Origin: FEN-1219 sp035644475
Lineage (GTDB): Bacteria; Pseudomonadota; Gammaproteobacteria; Steroidobacterales; Rariloculaceae
NCBI GenBank assembly: GCA_035644475.1
Contig: DASQOL010000204.1
Location: 1 to 6,945 of the forward strand
Length of the DNA: 6,945 bases
Reading direction: 5' to 3'
The translations under genes and the position numbers were made by a program. The notes below the pieces were generated by a model. That model saw only the letters and a list, made by a program, of their open reading frames with translations, made no database searches and was not told the origin of the DNA. Shown here one piece after another: positions 1-6,054 of this stretch. The stretch's first letter is position 1; each line of letters opens with the position of its first letter.

Positions 1-483
1 TTGCGGCGCAGGGCTGATCCATTTGTCCGCGTTGTACGGGCCCGGCGTGATCCCCGCGTGGTCGTTCTTGAAGAGAAAGTCGGTGCCGCCCGGCGACCGC
101 ATGAAGACCGTCTGCGAGCCGGGATGTGTCGGCGTGAGGTACACGACGCCCGAGATGAAGCTGTTCGCGTGGTTGTGCATGGCCTGGTGACCGCCGGTGT
201 CGAGCACGTTGACCCACATCTCCTTGAGGGACCAGCCGATGCGCTCGCCGAACAACTGCACGCCGAAGTCGGCGAGCTTGGGAGTGATCAGCGCCGCGGC
301 CTCCACGAACAGCGGGCTGTCTCCGGGCTTCAACATCTCGGTGTGGGAGAGATTGAGCGACGACTTGTTGCCCTGCGTCGCGAGCGCCGTGAAGCGCTCG
401 ACCAAACCGGCCACGAGCTGCCGGCCGAGCGTTGCCGGCGCGCGCATGAAGGGGATCGGGAAGAGAGCGATGACCTCGTCCAT
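1..483 (-). CDS. 2OG-Fe(II) oxygenase family protein (TIGR02466/PF13759-like), 3' part cut by the window edge
   Basis: The minus strand is open from the left edge and gives 161 residues with no stop. The N-terminus reads MDEVIALFPIPFMR, the short 'LFPTP' opening typical of putative 2OG-Fe(II) oxygenases of this family. Further on are KEMWVNVLDTGGHQAMHNHA, then NSFISGVVYLTPTHPGSQTV, then a segment with GGTDFLFKND. The H-N-H-x-N-S-F-x-S-G-V-x-Y-L block is the family's jelly-roll metal-site strand. The second iron histidine and the 2-oxoglutarate arginine would lie beyond the window. The family is predicted to hydroxylate an unknown substrate, so no specific reaction can be given. Start choice: ATG at 483 matches the usual family N-terminus and has a weak GCGAGA nine bases upstream. 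ATG at 492 or 552 are in-frame alternatives, with the nearest in-frame stop at 559-561. The gene is divergent from the VPLPA protein. The family call is fairly sure; the start is not. Confidence 0.8.
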   Translation of the reverse strand, partial: MDEVIALFPIPFMRAPATLGRQLVAGLVERFTALATQGNKSSLNLSHTEMLKPGDSPLFVEAAALITPKLADFGVQLFGERIGWSLKEMWVNVLDTGGHQAMHNHANSFISGVVYLTPTHPGSQTVFMRSPGGTDFLFKNDHAGITPGPYNADKWISPAPQ

Positions 484-675
484 CCGGCGCATTCTCGCGA
501 GCGTCGCGCGCGATTGTCCAGAAGCCGCCGCGCCATGCAATGGAAACGTCATCAATATTCAACGCTCCGTAAATGCGGCGCACGTACCATCCTCGTAGAG
601 CCCGGCCCCGAGCCGCGCGCTCTGGCCATGCGTTAGCTGAATAGGGAACCGTTTCGAGAAAGAGGTGCAGTAACA
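484..675. promoter_or_regulatory. Divergent intergenic region, no gene
   Basis: These 192 bases separate the minus-strand oxygenase from the plus-strand VPLPA gene, so promoters for both should lie here. A relatively AT-rich patch at about 541-575 and another at about 632-675 stand out from the GC-rich surroundings. The second patch ends in a good ribosome binding site, AGAGGTG at 661-667, eight bases before the ATG at 676. I could not pick convincing -35/-10 pairs. If the oxygenase starts at 552 instead of 483, the region is shorter. Confidence 0.4.
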
Positions 676-1269
676 ATGAACGTCAAGTTGATCTCGGCGG
701 CCCTCGCGGCCGGTCTGCTGTCCGCCGGTCCCGCGTTGTCATCTCCCGTCACGCTGGACTTCGAGGGAGCGAGCAGCTTCGCCCCCGTCGACGGCTTTTA
801 CAGCGCCCTCGGCGTGTCCTTCGGCGGCGATGCCCTGGCGATCTCGAACGACGCGGCCGGCCCCTACTACTCGAACGCGCCGACGCCGGGCACGATCATG
901 GCTCCCGTCGGCCCGGCGGCGACCATGAATGCGCAGTACGGCTTCGCCGGCGACGCGTCCTTCTACTATTCATCCGATCAAGCGGCGGACGTCAACGTCT
1001 ACTCCGGGCTCGACGGAACGGGCAGCGTGCTTGCGACCTTCCATCTTGCAGCCAACTCGCAGAACGGCTGCTCTGGACCGTTCTGTCACTGGGACGTCGC
1101 GTCCGTGTCCTTCATCGGCACCGCGCAGTCGATTCTGTTCGGTGCCGCTGCCAGCGCCGGGATCGACAACGTGTCGGTGAACATGGTGCCGCTGCCCGCA
1201 GCGGTCTGGCTGCTGCTGTCGGGTCTCGGCGGCATCGGCACGTTTCTGCGCCGCAAGCGGATCGCCTGA
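676..1269 (+). CDS. Secreted protein with VPLPA-CTERM sorting signal
   Basis: The product is a 197-residue secreted protein. Residues 1-23 form a signal peptide (short basic start, Ala/Leu core, small residues at the likely cleavage site near ALSS). The mature part is Gly/Ser/Ala/Tyr-rich and probably a beta-sandwich, as in many PEP-CTERM substrates (LDFEG near residue 27, VYSGLDGTGS, GIDNVSV near 162). Two cysteines at 132 and 137 could form a disulfide. The C-terminus is a textbook tripartite signal: VPLPA at 171-175, a hydrophobic helix (AVWLLLSGLGGIGTFL), and a basic RRKR end. Family knowledge: such tails are recognised and cleaved by an exosortase (XrtD for the VPLPA subtype), and substrates are usually tied to the cell surface or exopolysaccharide matrix. 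No exosortase is in this window. The start is supported by AGAGGTG eight bases upstream. The gene has its own terminator and is probably monocistronic. The core's function is unknown. Confidence 0.93.
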   Translation: MNVKLISAALAAGLLSAGPALSSPVTLDFEGASSFAPVDGFYSALGVSFGGDALAISNDAAGPYYSNAPTPGTIMAPVGPAATMNAQYGFAGDASFYYSSDQAADVNVYSGLDGTGSVLATFHLAANSQNGCSGPFCHWDVASVSFIGTAQSILFGAAASAGIDNVSVNMVPLPAAVWLLLSGLGGIGTFLRRKRIA

Positions 1270-1317
1270 CGGCGCCGCGCCAATTGCCGGGCGAGCAATC
1301 GCCGCGCGCAAAATCGA

Positions 1318-1350
1318 GCCCGCCGGGTATCCCCCGGCGGGCTTTTCGCT
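1318..1350 (+). terminator. Rho-independent terminator after the VPLPA-CTERM gene
   Basis: A perfect 10-bp GC-rich stem (GCCCGCCGGG at 1318-1327 and CCCGGCGGGC at 1333-1342) closes a five-base loop and is followed by TTTT at 1343-1346 and more pyrimidines. It lies 48 bases after the stop codon on the same strand and separates this gene from the next plus-strand gene. Confidence 0.9.
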
Positions 1351-1389
1351 TCCCCGCCCGACGCAGATTGACCGGCGCAGAAGGCGCCG

Positions 1390-2460
1390 ATGCCTGCGTC
1401 ATCGGTCCGTAACGCCCCGGCCAATAGGATTGCCGGCATGGCATCGCGAGGAACCGGATTTCTGTCTGCTCTCGGATTCGCCATCGTGGGCGTCGCCGCG
1501 GCCTGGTTGTGGCTGGTGATTCGGCCCAACGAGCACTCGACCGACACAGCATCCCCCGCTTCCCTCGCCGCGCCGCCGGCCATCGTCGCGCCACGCGAGA
1601 CCGCGCCGGCCGAGCCCTCGGCTCCGGCAACGACCGATGCGCCGCGCACTGCCCGAGCCCCGTCTCTTCCAACCCACCCCGTGGGGTGGGAAGACTCACT
1701 TCGCGCCTCGACGGACTACTTCGCTCTCGCTCAACGTGCAGCGCTCTCCGCGCTCGCCGGTGACTCGCGCGCGCAATACGTGCTCGGTCAGGTGCTGTCG
1801 GAATGCCGCGACCAGTTGCGTCCCGTGGCGTCGATGCAGAGCGGGAGCGCCGCCGGAAACGTCCGCGCGTACCTCGCATTGATCCCCGACGCCGAAAACC
1901 GCGCGCTGGTCGCGCGACGGATCGGGAGATGCGAGAAGTTCTTCGACGGCAGCCCCCTCGACGGCCTCGACGTTCCGGAGGGTGCGCACGACAGCAGGTA
2001 TTGGCTCGACCAAGCGATAGCATCCCGCGACCCGCTCGCCGTCATGGATCACGCGCTCGAGGAGTCCGCGAGCCGTCACTGGGATTCGGTGCCGCCGGAG
2101 CATCGCGCACATCTTCTGGACGACGTGCGGATCGCCGTTACTTCGCGGGAACCCGCTGCGCTGTTCAAAATCAGTACCGTCTACTCGCTGGCGACGGTCG
2201 CGCGGGACCCCGCGCAAGGAGCAGTCTGGCTCGTTGCCGCGTGCGAGGCGGGCTACGACTGCTCGAACGCAAATCCCGACATCGGACAGGGATGTATCGA
2301 ACGGCGCGGCTGCGATGCGCGTTCGACCTTGCCGGAAGCGATGCGACTCGCGCTCGGCGACACGCAGTTCGCTGAGATCCGCACCACGGCCCAAGAAATA
2401 TTGGCCAGGATCAATCGCGGCGATTGGGAAGGGCTCCAGCCGTATCTCGAGATGAGATAG
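1390..2460 (+). CDS. Membrane-anchored hypothetical protein, SEL1-like helical region, six cysteines
   Basis: The product is 356 residues, with no confident family. Residues about 24-45 (FLSALGFAIVGVAAAWLWLV) form one N-terminal membrane segment. A Pro/Ala/Thr-rich linker covers about 50-95. After it comes a predominantly helical domain, likely periplasmic. The domain has SEL1/TPR-like stretches: ALAGDSRAQYVLGQVLSECR near 123-140, and DPAQGAVWLVAACEAGYDCS near 273-292. Cysteines lie at 139, 181, 285, 291, 302 and 308; the last four cluster and suggest disulfides outside the cytoplasm. Similar uncharacterised proteins, with an 'AWLLAAC..GYDCS' block, are common in Xanthomonadales as I recall. 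Two starts are plausible. ATG at 1390 has AGAAGG five bases upstream. ATG at 1438 has AGGA eight bases upstream and puts the membrane segment closer to the N-terminus. A strong terminator precedes the gene and the next gene is convergent, so it is probably transcribed alone. No enzymatic role is evident. Confidence 0.8.
   Translation: MPASSVRNAPANRIAGMASRGTGFLSALGFAIVGVAAAWLWLVIRPNEHSTDTASPASLAAPPAIVAPRETAPAEPSAPATTDAPRTARAPSLPTHPVGWEDSLRASTDYFALAQRAALSALAGDSRAQYVLGQVLSECRDQLRPVASMQSGSAAGNVRAYLALIPDAENRALVARRIGRCEKFFDGSPLDGLDVPEGAHDSRYWLDQAIASRDPLAVMDHALEESASRHWDSVPPEHRAHLLDDVRIAVTSREPAALFKISTVYSLATVARDPAQGAVWLVAACEAGYDCSNANPDIGQGCIERRGCDARSTLPEAMRLALGDTQFAEIRTTAQEILARINRGDWEGLQPYLEMR
1673..1690. 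repeat. Perfect 8-bp inverted repeat inside the membrane-anchored protein gene
   Basis: CCCACCCC at 1673-1680 and GGGGTGGG at 1683-1690 are exact reverse complements separated by GT. It lies in the stretch coding THPVGW at the end of the Pro-rich linker. It would form a strong hairpin in mRNA, but no T-run follows, so it is not a terminator. It may simply reflect codon use in the linker. Confidence 0.5.
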
Positions 2461-2492
2461 CCGCGGCGGCGCAAGCTCGCTCGGCAGAGGGT

Positions 2493-2520
2493 CGGAGGAA
2501 TCGCTCGCGCAATCCCTCCG
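2493..2520. terminator. Possible weak hairpin between convergent genes
   Basis: CGGAGG at 2493-2498 pairs with CCTCCG at 2515-2520, with further partial pairing inside. It lies in the 70-base gap between the plus-strand gene ending at 2460 and the minus-strand receptor ending at 2531, where a shared terminator is expected. There is no T-run on either side, so intrinsic termination is doubtful. Confidence 0.3.
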
Positions 2521-2530
2521 CGCCCACGCG

Positions 2531-4510
2531 TCAGAACGACGTCCGAATGCCGATCGCGTAGCTGCGGCCCGGCAGCGGCGCGAAGTCCTTGACCAGCGAC
2601 GTGCTGCGCCGCGCGTCTTCGTCGAGCAGATTGCTGCCCTTCACGAACAGGTGCAGCGCATGGTTCTTCGTCACCGCCCAGCCAAAGTCGGCGTTCACCA
2701 TCGTGTAGCCGTCGGTCGGCGTCTCGAACGCGCCGAGCTTGTTCTGCTCGTCGTACCGCGTCGCCTCGAGACCGGTCAACAAGCGCGCCGTGTGATATTG
2801 AACGCGCGCGCCATAGCGCAACGGCGGCATCCGCGGCACGTGCTCGCCACCGGCGAGTCGGCCCACCGTGTAGTCGGTGAACACGCGCACGTCGATCTCA
2901 CCCGGCCCCACTTCGGCGACCGCGCGGCTGAGCTCGGCCTCGAGGCCATGAAAGTCCGCGGCTCGCTGGATGTAGACGAAGATCGGCAAGCCGCTCTCCT
3001 CGTCGTTCTCGCCCGTGGCCTCCGGGAACGTGAAGTTCGCAAAGTCCGTGTAGAACGCCGTCACTCCCCAAGTCGTCTTCCCGGCGGTCTTGCGGACGCC
3101 GACGTCGAGGTGATGCGAAGTCTCCTTGCCGAGCGTCGGATCGCCGATCTCGAAGCTGCCGGACGCGATGTGCGGACCAAACGCGTACAGCTCTTCCGCC
3201 ACCGGTAAGCGCTGCGCGAGCGCCGCGTTCAGCGCGAACGCGACGCCGTTCCCTAGCTTGCGCAGCCCCGAGAACGACAAGCTGGTGGCGTTGTCGTCGA
3301 CGTCCGGCAGACCCGGGGTCGTCGGCTCTTGCCGTTGGTGCTCGACGCGGCCGCCGAGTGAGACCGACCATTGGTCGAGGTCGCGCTGCTCGATGGCGAA
3401 CAGCCCGAGGTTCTTCGTGTCGACCGGCGGCACGAACGACTCTTCCCCAATCGCCTCGAACTGGCGGTCCTGCAATTGGGTGCCGAACGTGCCGCGCCAG
3501 GCGCCCATCGGGGGGGTCAGAAGCTCGATCCTCGCCTCCTGGCCGCGATTCTTGAAGGTGGTGCCGGGCTCGCCGCCCTCGAGCTCGACATGCTCGTAGT
3601 CGTTCGAGCCGAACCGCACGTTCACGGCTTCGAGCGCGCCGGACAAACCGGTCCACCCGCCCTTTAGATCGACGCGGTCCTGATGCAGATCGACGCGCAC
3701 GTCTTCTTCGGTCGGCGAGCCGTAGTTGGTCTCGAAGTGGCTCACCGAGCCGCCGAAGAACGCGTTGTCGCCGATCCATGAGGCGCCGACGGCCCCCGAC
3801 GTCGCGTTCAGGTCGCTGTTCGGCAACGTGCCGGGACGCTCGTCGGAGCCGACGACCGCGGGGCCGGGGATCTCGTAGTCGTCGGTGGTTCGATGCGAGC
3901 CGTCGACGTGCCACGCGAACCTTTCGCCGCCGCCATCGAGGCGAACGGCGCCGCCCCGCTCGCCGAGGGCGCTATCCCCGCGCAGCTCGACGTCTCCTTC
4001 GAAGGGGCGATCCGGCGCCTTCTCGGGAATTCGGCGCGTGACGGTATTCACCACGCCACCGACCGCGCCGCTGCCGTACAGCAGCGTAGTGGGTCCGCGA
4101 AACACTTCGATCTGCTCGGCCGCCAACGTGTCGATGCCGACGGCGTGATCGACGCTGATCGTGGAGACATCCATCGTGTCGATGCCGTCCTCCATCGTTC
4201 GCACGCGCGTGCCGGCGAGACCGCGGATGATCGGCCGCGACGCCCCGGCGCCGAAGTAGGACGCGCTGACGCCGGGCTCGGCGGCCAGGGTCTCGCCGAG
4301 ATTCAGGCCCTGCGCGCGCTCGAGCGCTGCGCCGCTTAGCACGGTGACGGGTTGAGCCATTTCCTCCGCGGACGTCCGCCGCGGGGTGCCGGTGACGACG
4401 ATCTGGTCGACCGCGTTTTCTTGAGAGCTCTGAGCAAAGCTCGGGGTGGGCAGAGCGCTGCCGATGAATAGCGAAGCGCCGACGCACGCCGGTAGACGAC
4501 GAATAGCCAT
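2531..4510 (-). CDS. TonB-dependent outer-membrane receptor, ZnuD-like
   Basis: The product is 659 residues. A signal peptide (about 1-26, ending PSFA-Q) is followed by a TonB-box-like segment DQIVVTG at 35-41. The plug domain runs to about residue 160 and contains QPVTVLSGAALERA, RPIIRGLAGTRVRTMEDGI, and the conserved EVFRGPTTLLYGSGAVGGVV block at 135-154. The rest is a 22-strand-type barrel ending in aromatic Phe (AIGIRTSF), the usual barrel assembly signal. The plug wording (GLAGTRVR, SVDHAVGIDTLAAEQIEV) and barrel pieces such as ESGLPIFVYIQRAADFHGLE resemble the ZnuD group of zinc receptors. Family knowledge: these receptors import metal across the outer membrane using TonB-ExbB-ExbD energy. 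Zinc as substrate is inferred from resemblance and from the DUF2946 neighbour; no clear histidine-rich loop was seen. The start is supported by AAGGAAG at 4518-4524, seven bases upstream. The gene lies 80 bases behind the DUF2946 gene on the same strand, probably co-transcribed. No Zur or Fur box was recognised. Confidence 0.93.
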   Translation of the reverse strand: MAIRRLPACVGASLFIGSALPTPSFAQSSQENAVDQIVVTGTPRRTSAEEMAQPVTVLSGAALERAQGLNLGETLAAEPGVSASYFGAGASRPIIRGLAGTRVRTMEDGIDTMDVSTISVDHAVGIDTLAAEQIEVFRGPTTLLYGSGAVGGVVNTVTRRIPEKAPDRPFEGDVELRGDSALGERGGAVRLDGGGERFAWHVDGSHRTTDDYEIPGPAVVGSDERPGTLPNSDLNATSGAVGASWIGDNAFFGGSVSHFETNYGSPTEEDVRVDLHQDRVDLKGGWTGLSGALEAVNVRFGSNDYEHVELEGGEPGTTFKNRGQEARIELLTPPMGAWRGTFGTQLQDRQFEAIGEESFVPPVDTKNLGLFAIEQRDLDQWSVSLGGRVEHQRQEPTTPGLPDVDDNATSLSFSGLRKLGNGVAFALNAALAQRLPVAEELYAFGPHIASGSFEIGDPTLGKETSHHLDVGVRKTAGKTTWGVTAFYTDFANFTFPEATGENDEESGLPIFVYIQRAADFHGLEAELSRAVAEVGPGEIDVRVFTDYTVGRLAGGEHVPRMPPLRYGARVQYHTARLLTGLEATRYDEQNKLGAFETPTDGYTMVNADFGWAVTKNHALHLFVKGSNLLDEDARRSTSLVKDFAPLPGRSYAIGIRTSF

Positions 4511-4590
4511 GTTGTTGCTTCCTTGATCTGCTGATGAACGGCCACGACCGCGGCGCGAGGCCGAGGTCGGTTAAACCCGAACGAACAGAA

Positions 4591-4917
4591 TCAGGAAGCG
4601 AGCGGGGGTCCGCGCGCGCGCGCGGTGATGACCTGAACGGAGACGAAAACCGCTGACGCGTGCGGAATGATCGCAGCGGTCTGCGGCAGGAGCGGCACGT
4701 GCTGGGCGTGACCGACATTGCCCGTGGCGACCGCGGCGAAACTCAGGCAGGTCTTGCAGAGGTCGCCGCTCGTGTGAGCCTTGAAGTCCACCGCGTGGCG
4801 GACCGCGGCGAACTGGACCGCGGCGAAGGCGCAAGCCAGCAGCGCGAGCAGCAGAAGCTTGCGCACTCGCAAACCGGGACGGCGATGGTCCGTCGGGGAC
4901 GTCACGCGCCTGAGCAT
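4591..4917 (-). CDS. DUF2946-like small membrane protein
   Basis: The product is a 108-residue protein. A basic N-terminus (RRPGLRVRK) leads into one membrane segment at about 20-37 (KLLLLALLACAFAAVQFA). After it come HAVDFKAHTSGDLCKTCLSF, with C54 and C57 in a C-x2-C pair and several histidines (41, 48, 70, 73, 86), then a hydrophobic stretch and the ending RARGPPLAS. Family knowledge: DUF2946 proteins have this layout, including a C-x2-C after the first helix and an Arg-Ala-Arg-x-Pro-Pro end. They often sit directly upstream of TonB-dependent receptors linked to metal uptake. Their biochemical role is unknown; metal handling is an inference from the Cys/His residues and position. ATG at 4917 is the first ATG giving a normal family N-terminus, and its ribosome site is weak (GAAG just upstream). 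The frame stays open upstream to a TTG at 5124, but that Arg/Ser-rich extension looks non-coding. Confidence 0.83.
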   Translation of the reverse strand: MLRRVTSPTDHRRPGLRVRKLLLLALLACAFAAVQFAAVRHAVDFKAHTSGDLCKTCLSFAAVATGNVGHAQHVPLLPQTAAIIPHASAVFVSVQVITARARGPPLAS

Positions 4918-5223
4918 GCTTCGGCCGCGCGAGAAATACAACCGAGAATCCTTGAACTGCGTATCGTTTTCAGTCGAGCCAGGCGAGCACGAGCTCGGTG
5001 CCGTGATGCGCCGCGTCGAGCGCGAGCACGAGCGTGGCGAGCACGCTCGACGGCAGCGAACGCCGGCGCGGCGCCGCGAGAGAGGGCGGAGGCGGGCCGC
5101 GACCTGCGAGCCGCGGAGCATCAAGGCTGCCCGGCGAGCCGGACGAGGGCGTCGAGGACTTCCTCTTCCACCCGATTGAGCCGCGCGACCTGCGGGTCTA
5201 CGCGAGCTGGAAGTTCTGACCTG
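4918..5223. other. Gap without a convincing gene; coding-like fragments in conflicting frames
   Basis: These 306 bases hold no intact gene I can support. The part nearest the DUF2946 start (about 4930-4975) is relatively AT-rich and is the likely promoter region of the DUF2946/receptor unit, but no clear -35/-10 or palindromic metal-regulator box is visible. The rest is very GC-rich. Three fragments look coding. A plus-strand tail at 5136-5219 ends LRVYASWKF-stop, like the last strand of an outer-membrane barrel. A minus-strand GTG frame at 5121-5264 (47 codons) contains VARLNRVEEEVLDALVRLAG. A minus-strand stretch at 4970-5044 ends in LDAAHHGTELVLAWLD. The first two are in-phase antisense, so at most one is real. 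All could be remnants of decayed genes or chance products of high GC. Confidence 0.4.
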
Positions 5224-5742
5224 TCACTGAGAGGGCGTGTGCCGCCGCGGCCGACCACGTGCACGGTGTCGCGGCACGCGCTCTAGCGGCGCGTCGTAGC
5301 CCGCGCGCGCCTCGGCGATACCTTCGCGAAACGGATTCCGTACGGTCACGCCGCCGAGGTCTGCACCGTGCTGCAAATCTTCGGTGAGCAACAGCGAGCA
5401 ACCTTGCGCCTGCGCCGCCGCCACGACCGTCGAGTCCCACCAGCTCAGCGTGTGGCGCCTCTGGACGTCACGCGCTCGAACGAGCAAGTCGCGATTGGTC
5501 TCCTGGGGCTCCCACTCAAACAACTCGGTGACCTCCCCCCATGCGTCGTCGGGCGGCACTCCCGGCCGTAGCTTGCGTGTGATGGTGGCGTAGTACTCGC
5601 AGAGCACCTGTACGCTGGTGCGGCCGCGCTGCTCGCGCCAGAGGTCGCGAAGCCACGCTTCAGCGAGTTGCTGCTTGCGCGGATCGCGTGCATCGCGCGC
5701 GTAAACGAAGACGTTAGTGTCAACGAAAACTGTCGCGATCAT
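5224..5742 (-). CDS. VapC-like PIN-domain toxin with C-terminal extension
   Basis: The product is a 172-residue PIN-domain protein, the probable toxin of a type II toxin-antitoxin pair. All four acidic positions of the Mg-dependent nuclease site are visible: D8 in VFVDTNVFVYARD, E49 in VQVLCEYYATITRK, D103 in LSWWDSTVVAAAQAQGC, and D122 in LLLTEDLQHGADLGGVTV. Family knowledge: VapC-type toxins cut RNA (often tRNA or rRNA) and are held inactive by their antitoxin. The PIN core ends around VRNPFREG near residue 141, where relatives usually stop at about 130-145 residues. Here about 30 Arg-rich residues follow (ARAGYDAPLERV, then PRHRARGRPRRH). This tail may come from loss of the original stop; a TAG in a neighbouring frame at 5283-5285 would give a normal length. 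The start ATG lies inside the antitoxin gene (23-base overlap), implying translational coupling, with a modest GGGACGAG upstream. Confidence 0.9.
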   Translation of the reverse strand: MIATVFVDTNVFVYARDARDPRKQQLAEAWLRDLWREQRGRTSVQVLCEYYATITRKLRPGVPPDDAWGEVTELFEWEPQETNRDLLVRARDVQRRHTLSWWDSTVVAAAQAQGCSLLLTEDLQHGADLGGVTVRNPFREGIAEARAGYDAPLERVPRHRARGRPRRHTPSQ

Positions 5743-5962
5743 GTAGCTCGTCCCGCGTGGGATAGCGCTCGCCCTCCATGCCGAGCTTCACCGGTTTTCT
5801 GGCGAGATAGCTGCGCATTGCGCGTTCGTACTCTCTGGAGTGTCGCATCGTGCGCTCGAGCAGCTCGCCGACGTAGCGCGACAAGCTCATGTTGAGCTCG
5901 GCGGCATGTTGACGCGCCCACTGCGCCGTCTTCTCGTTGAGCGTAATCGTGATGTTTTTCAT
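5720..5962 (-). CDS. Ribbon-helix-helix antitoxin (VapB/CopG-like)
   Basis: The product is an 80-residue antitoxin. The first 45 residues (MKNITITLNEKTAQWARQHA onward, then MSLSRYVGELLERTMR) match the ribbon-helix-helix pattern: one beta strand, then two helices. This fold dimerises and binds operator DNA. The C-terminal half (residues 46-80, with KLGMEGERYPTRDELHDR) is charged and probably flexible, and is the expected toxin-binding part. The stop codon lies 23 bases inside the PIN toxin gene, the classic antitoxin-first arrangement. A perfect palindrome just upstream overlaps the candidate -10, so negative autoregulation by the antitoxin or the complex is expected. No Shine-Dalgarno sequence is visible before the ATG at 5962; the mRNA may be nearly leaderless. 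The toxin-antitoxin assignment is confident; the exact family name (VapB) is by partnership with the PIN toxin. Confidence 0.9.
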   Translation of the reverse strand: MKNITITLNEKTAQWARQHAAELNMSLSRYVGELLERTMRHSREYERAMRSYLARKPVKLGMEGERYPTRDELHDRDSFR

Positions 5963-5972
5963 GGTGCTGGAA

Positions 5973-5978
5973 ATATTA
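5973..5978 (-). promoter_or_regulatory. Candidate -10 element of the toxin-antitoxin promoter
   Basis: Read on the minus strand, this is TAATAT, a close match to TATAAT in an AT-rich island. It ends ten bases before the antitoxin ATG, so transcription would begin only a few bases before the start codon. The -35 region 17 bases further upstream (TGGTTA) is a poor match, which would fit a weak or regulated promoter. Confidence 0.5.
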
Positions 5979-5995
5979 CACTGGTTCAGTGTAAT
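5975..5995. promoter_or_regulatory. Perfect palindromic operator upstream of the antitoxin
   Basis: ATTACACTG at 5975-5983 and CAGTGTAAT at 5987-5995 are exact 9-bp inverted repeats around the spacer GTT. It starts 13 bases upstream of the antitoxin start codon and overlaps the TAATAT -10 candidate. Position, symmetry and AT-richness fit a ribbon-helix-helix operator, where bound antitoxin-toxin complex would block RNA polymerase. Binding by this antitoxin is inferred from context. Confidence 0.8.
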
Positions 5996-6054
5996 TAACC
6001 ATCACACGTCGCGCGCGGCGAGAAGCCCGATCTACGACGCCCCGATCGACGAGC

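Noticed and set aside
1..636. Plus-strand 211-codon frame over the left end
   Set aside because: It is antisense to the clear 2OG-Fe(II) oxygenase reading frame and has an Arg-rich, domainless translation.
1112..2023. Long minus-strand open frame of 303 codons opposite the VPLPA and anchored-protein genes
   Set aside because: It is Arg/Ser/Pro-rich with no domain, spans a strong terminator on the other strand, and overlaps two well-supported plus-strand genes. It is an antisense shadow of high GC.
2898..3914. 338-codon minus-strand frame inside the TonB receptor gene
   Set aside because: Extremely Arg-rich, in a shifted frame of a clear TonB-dependent receptor; an out-of-frame artefact of GC-rich codons.
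4918..4990. Zur or Fur box upstream of the DUF2946/receptor unit
   Set aside because: The stretch is AT-rich but I could not find a palindrome with the expected symmetry; claiming one would be forced.
4591..5124. Long version of the DUF2946 protein starting at TTG 5124
   Set aside because: The extra 69 residues are Arg/Ser/Cys-rich and unlike the family N-terminus; the ATG at 4917 gives a normal length and membrane topology.
4660..5286. 208-codon plus-strand frame across the DUF2946 gene and the gap
   Set aside because: Low-complexity Arg/Ala/Ser composition, no ribosome site, and antisense to a recognisable DUF2946 protein.
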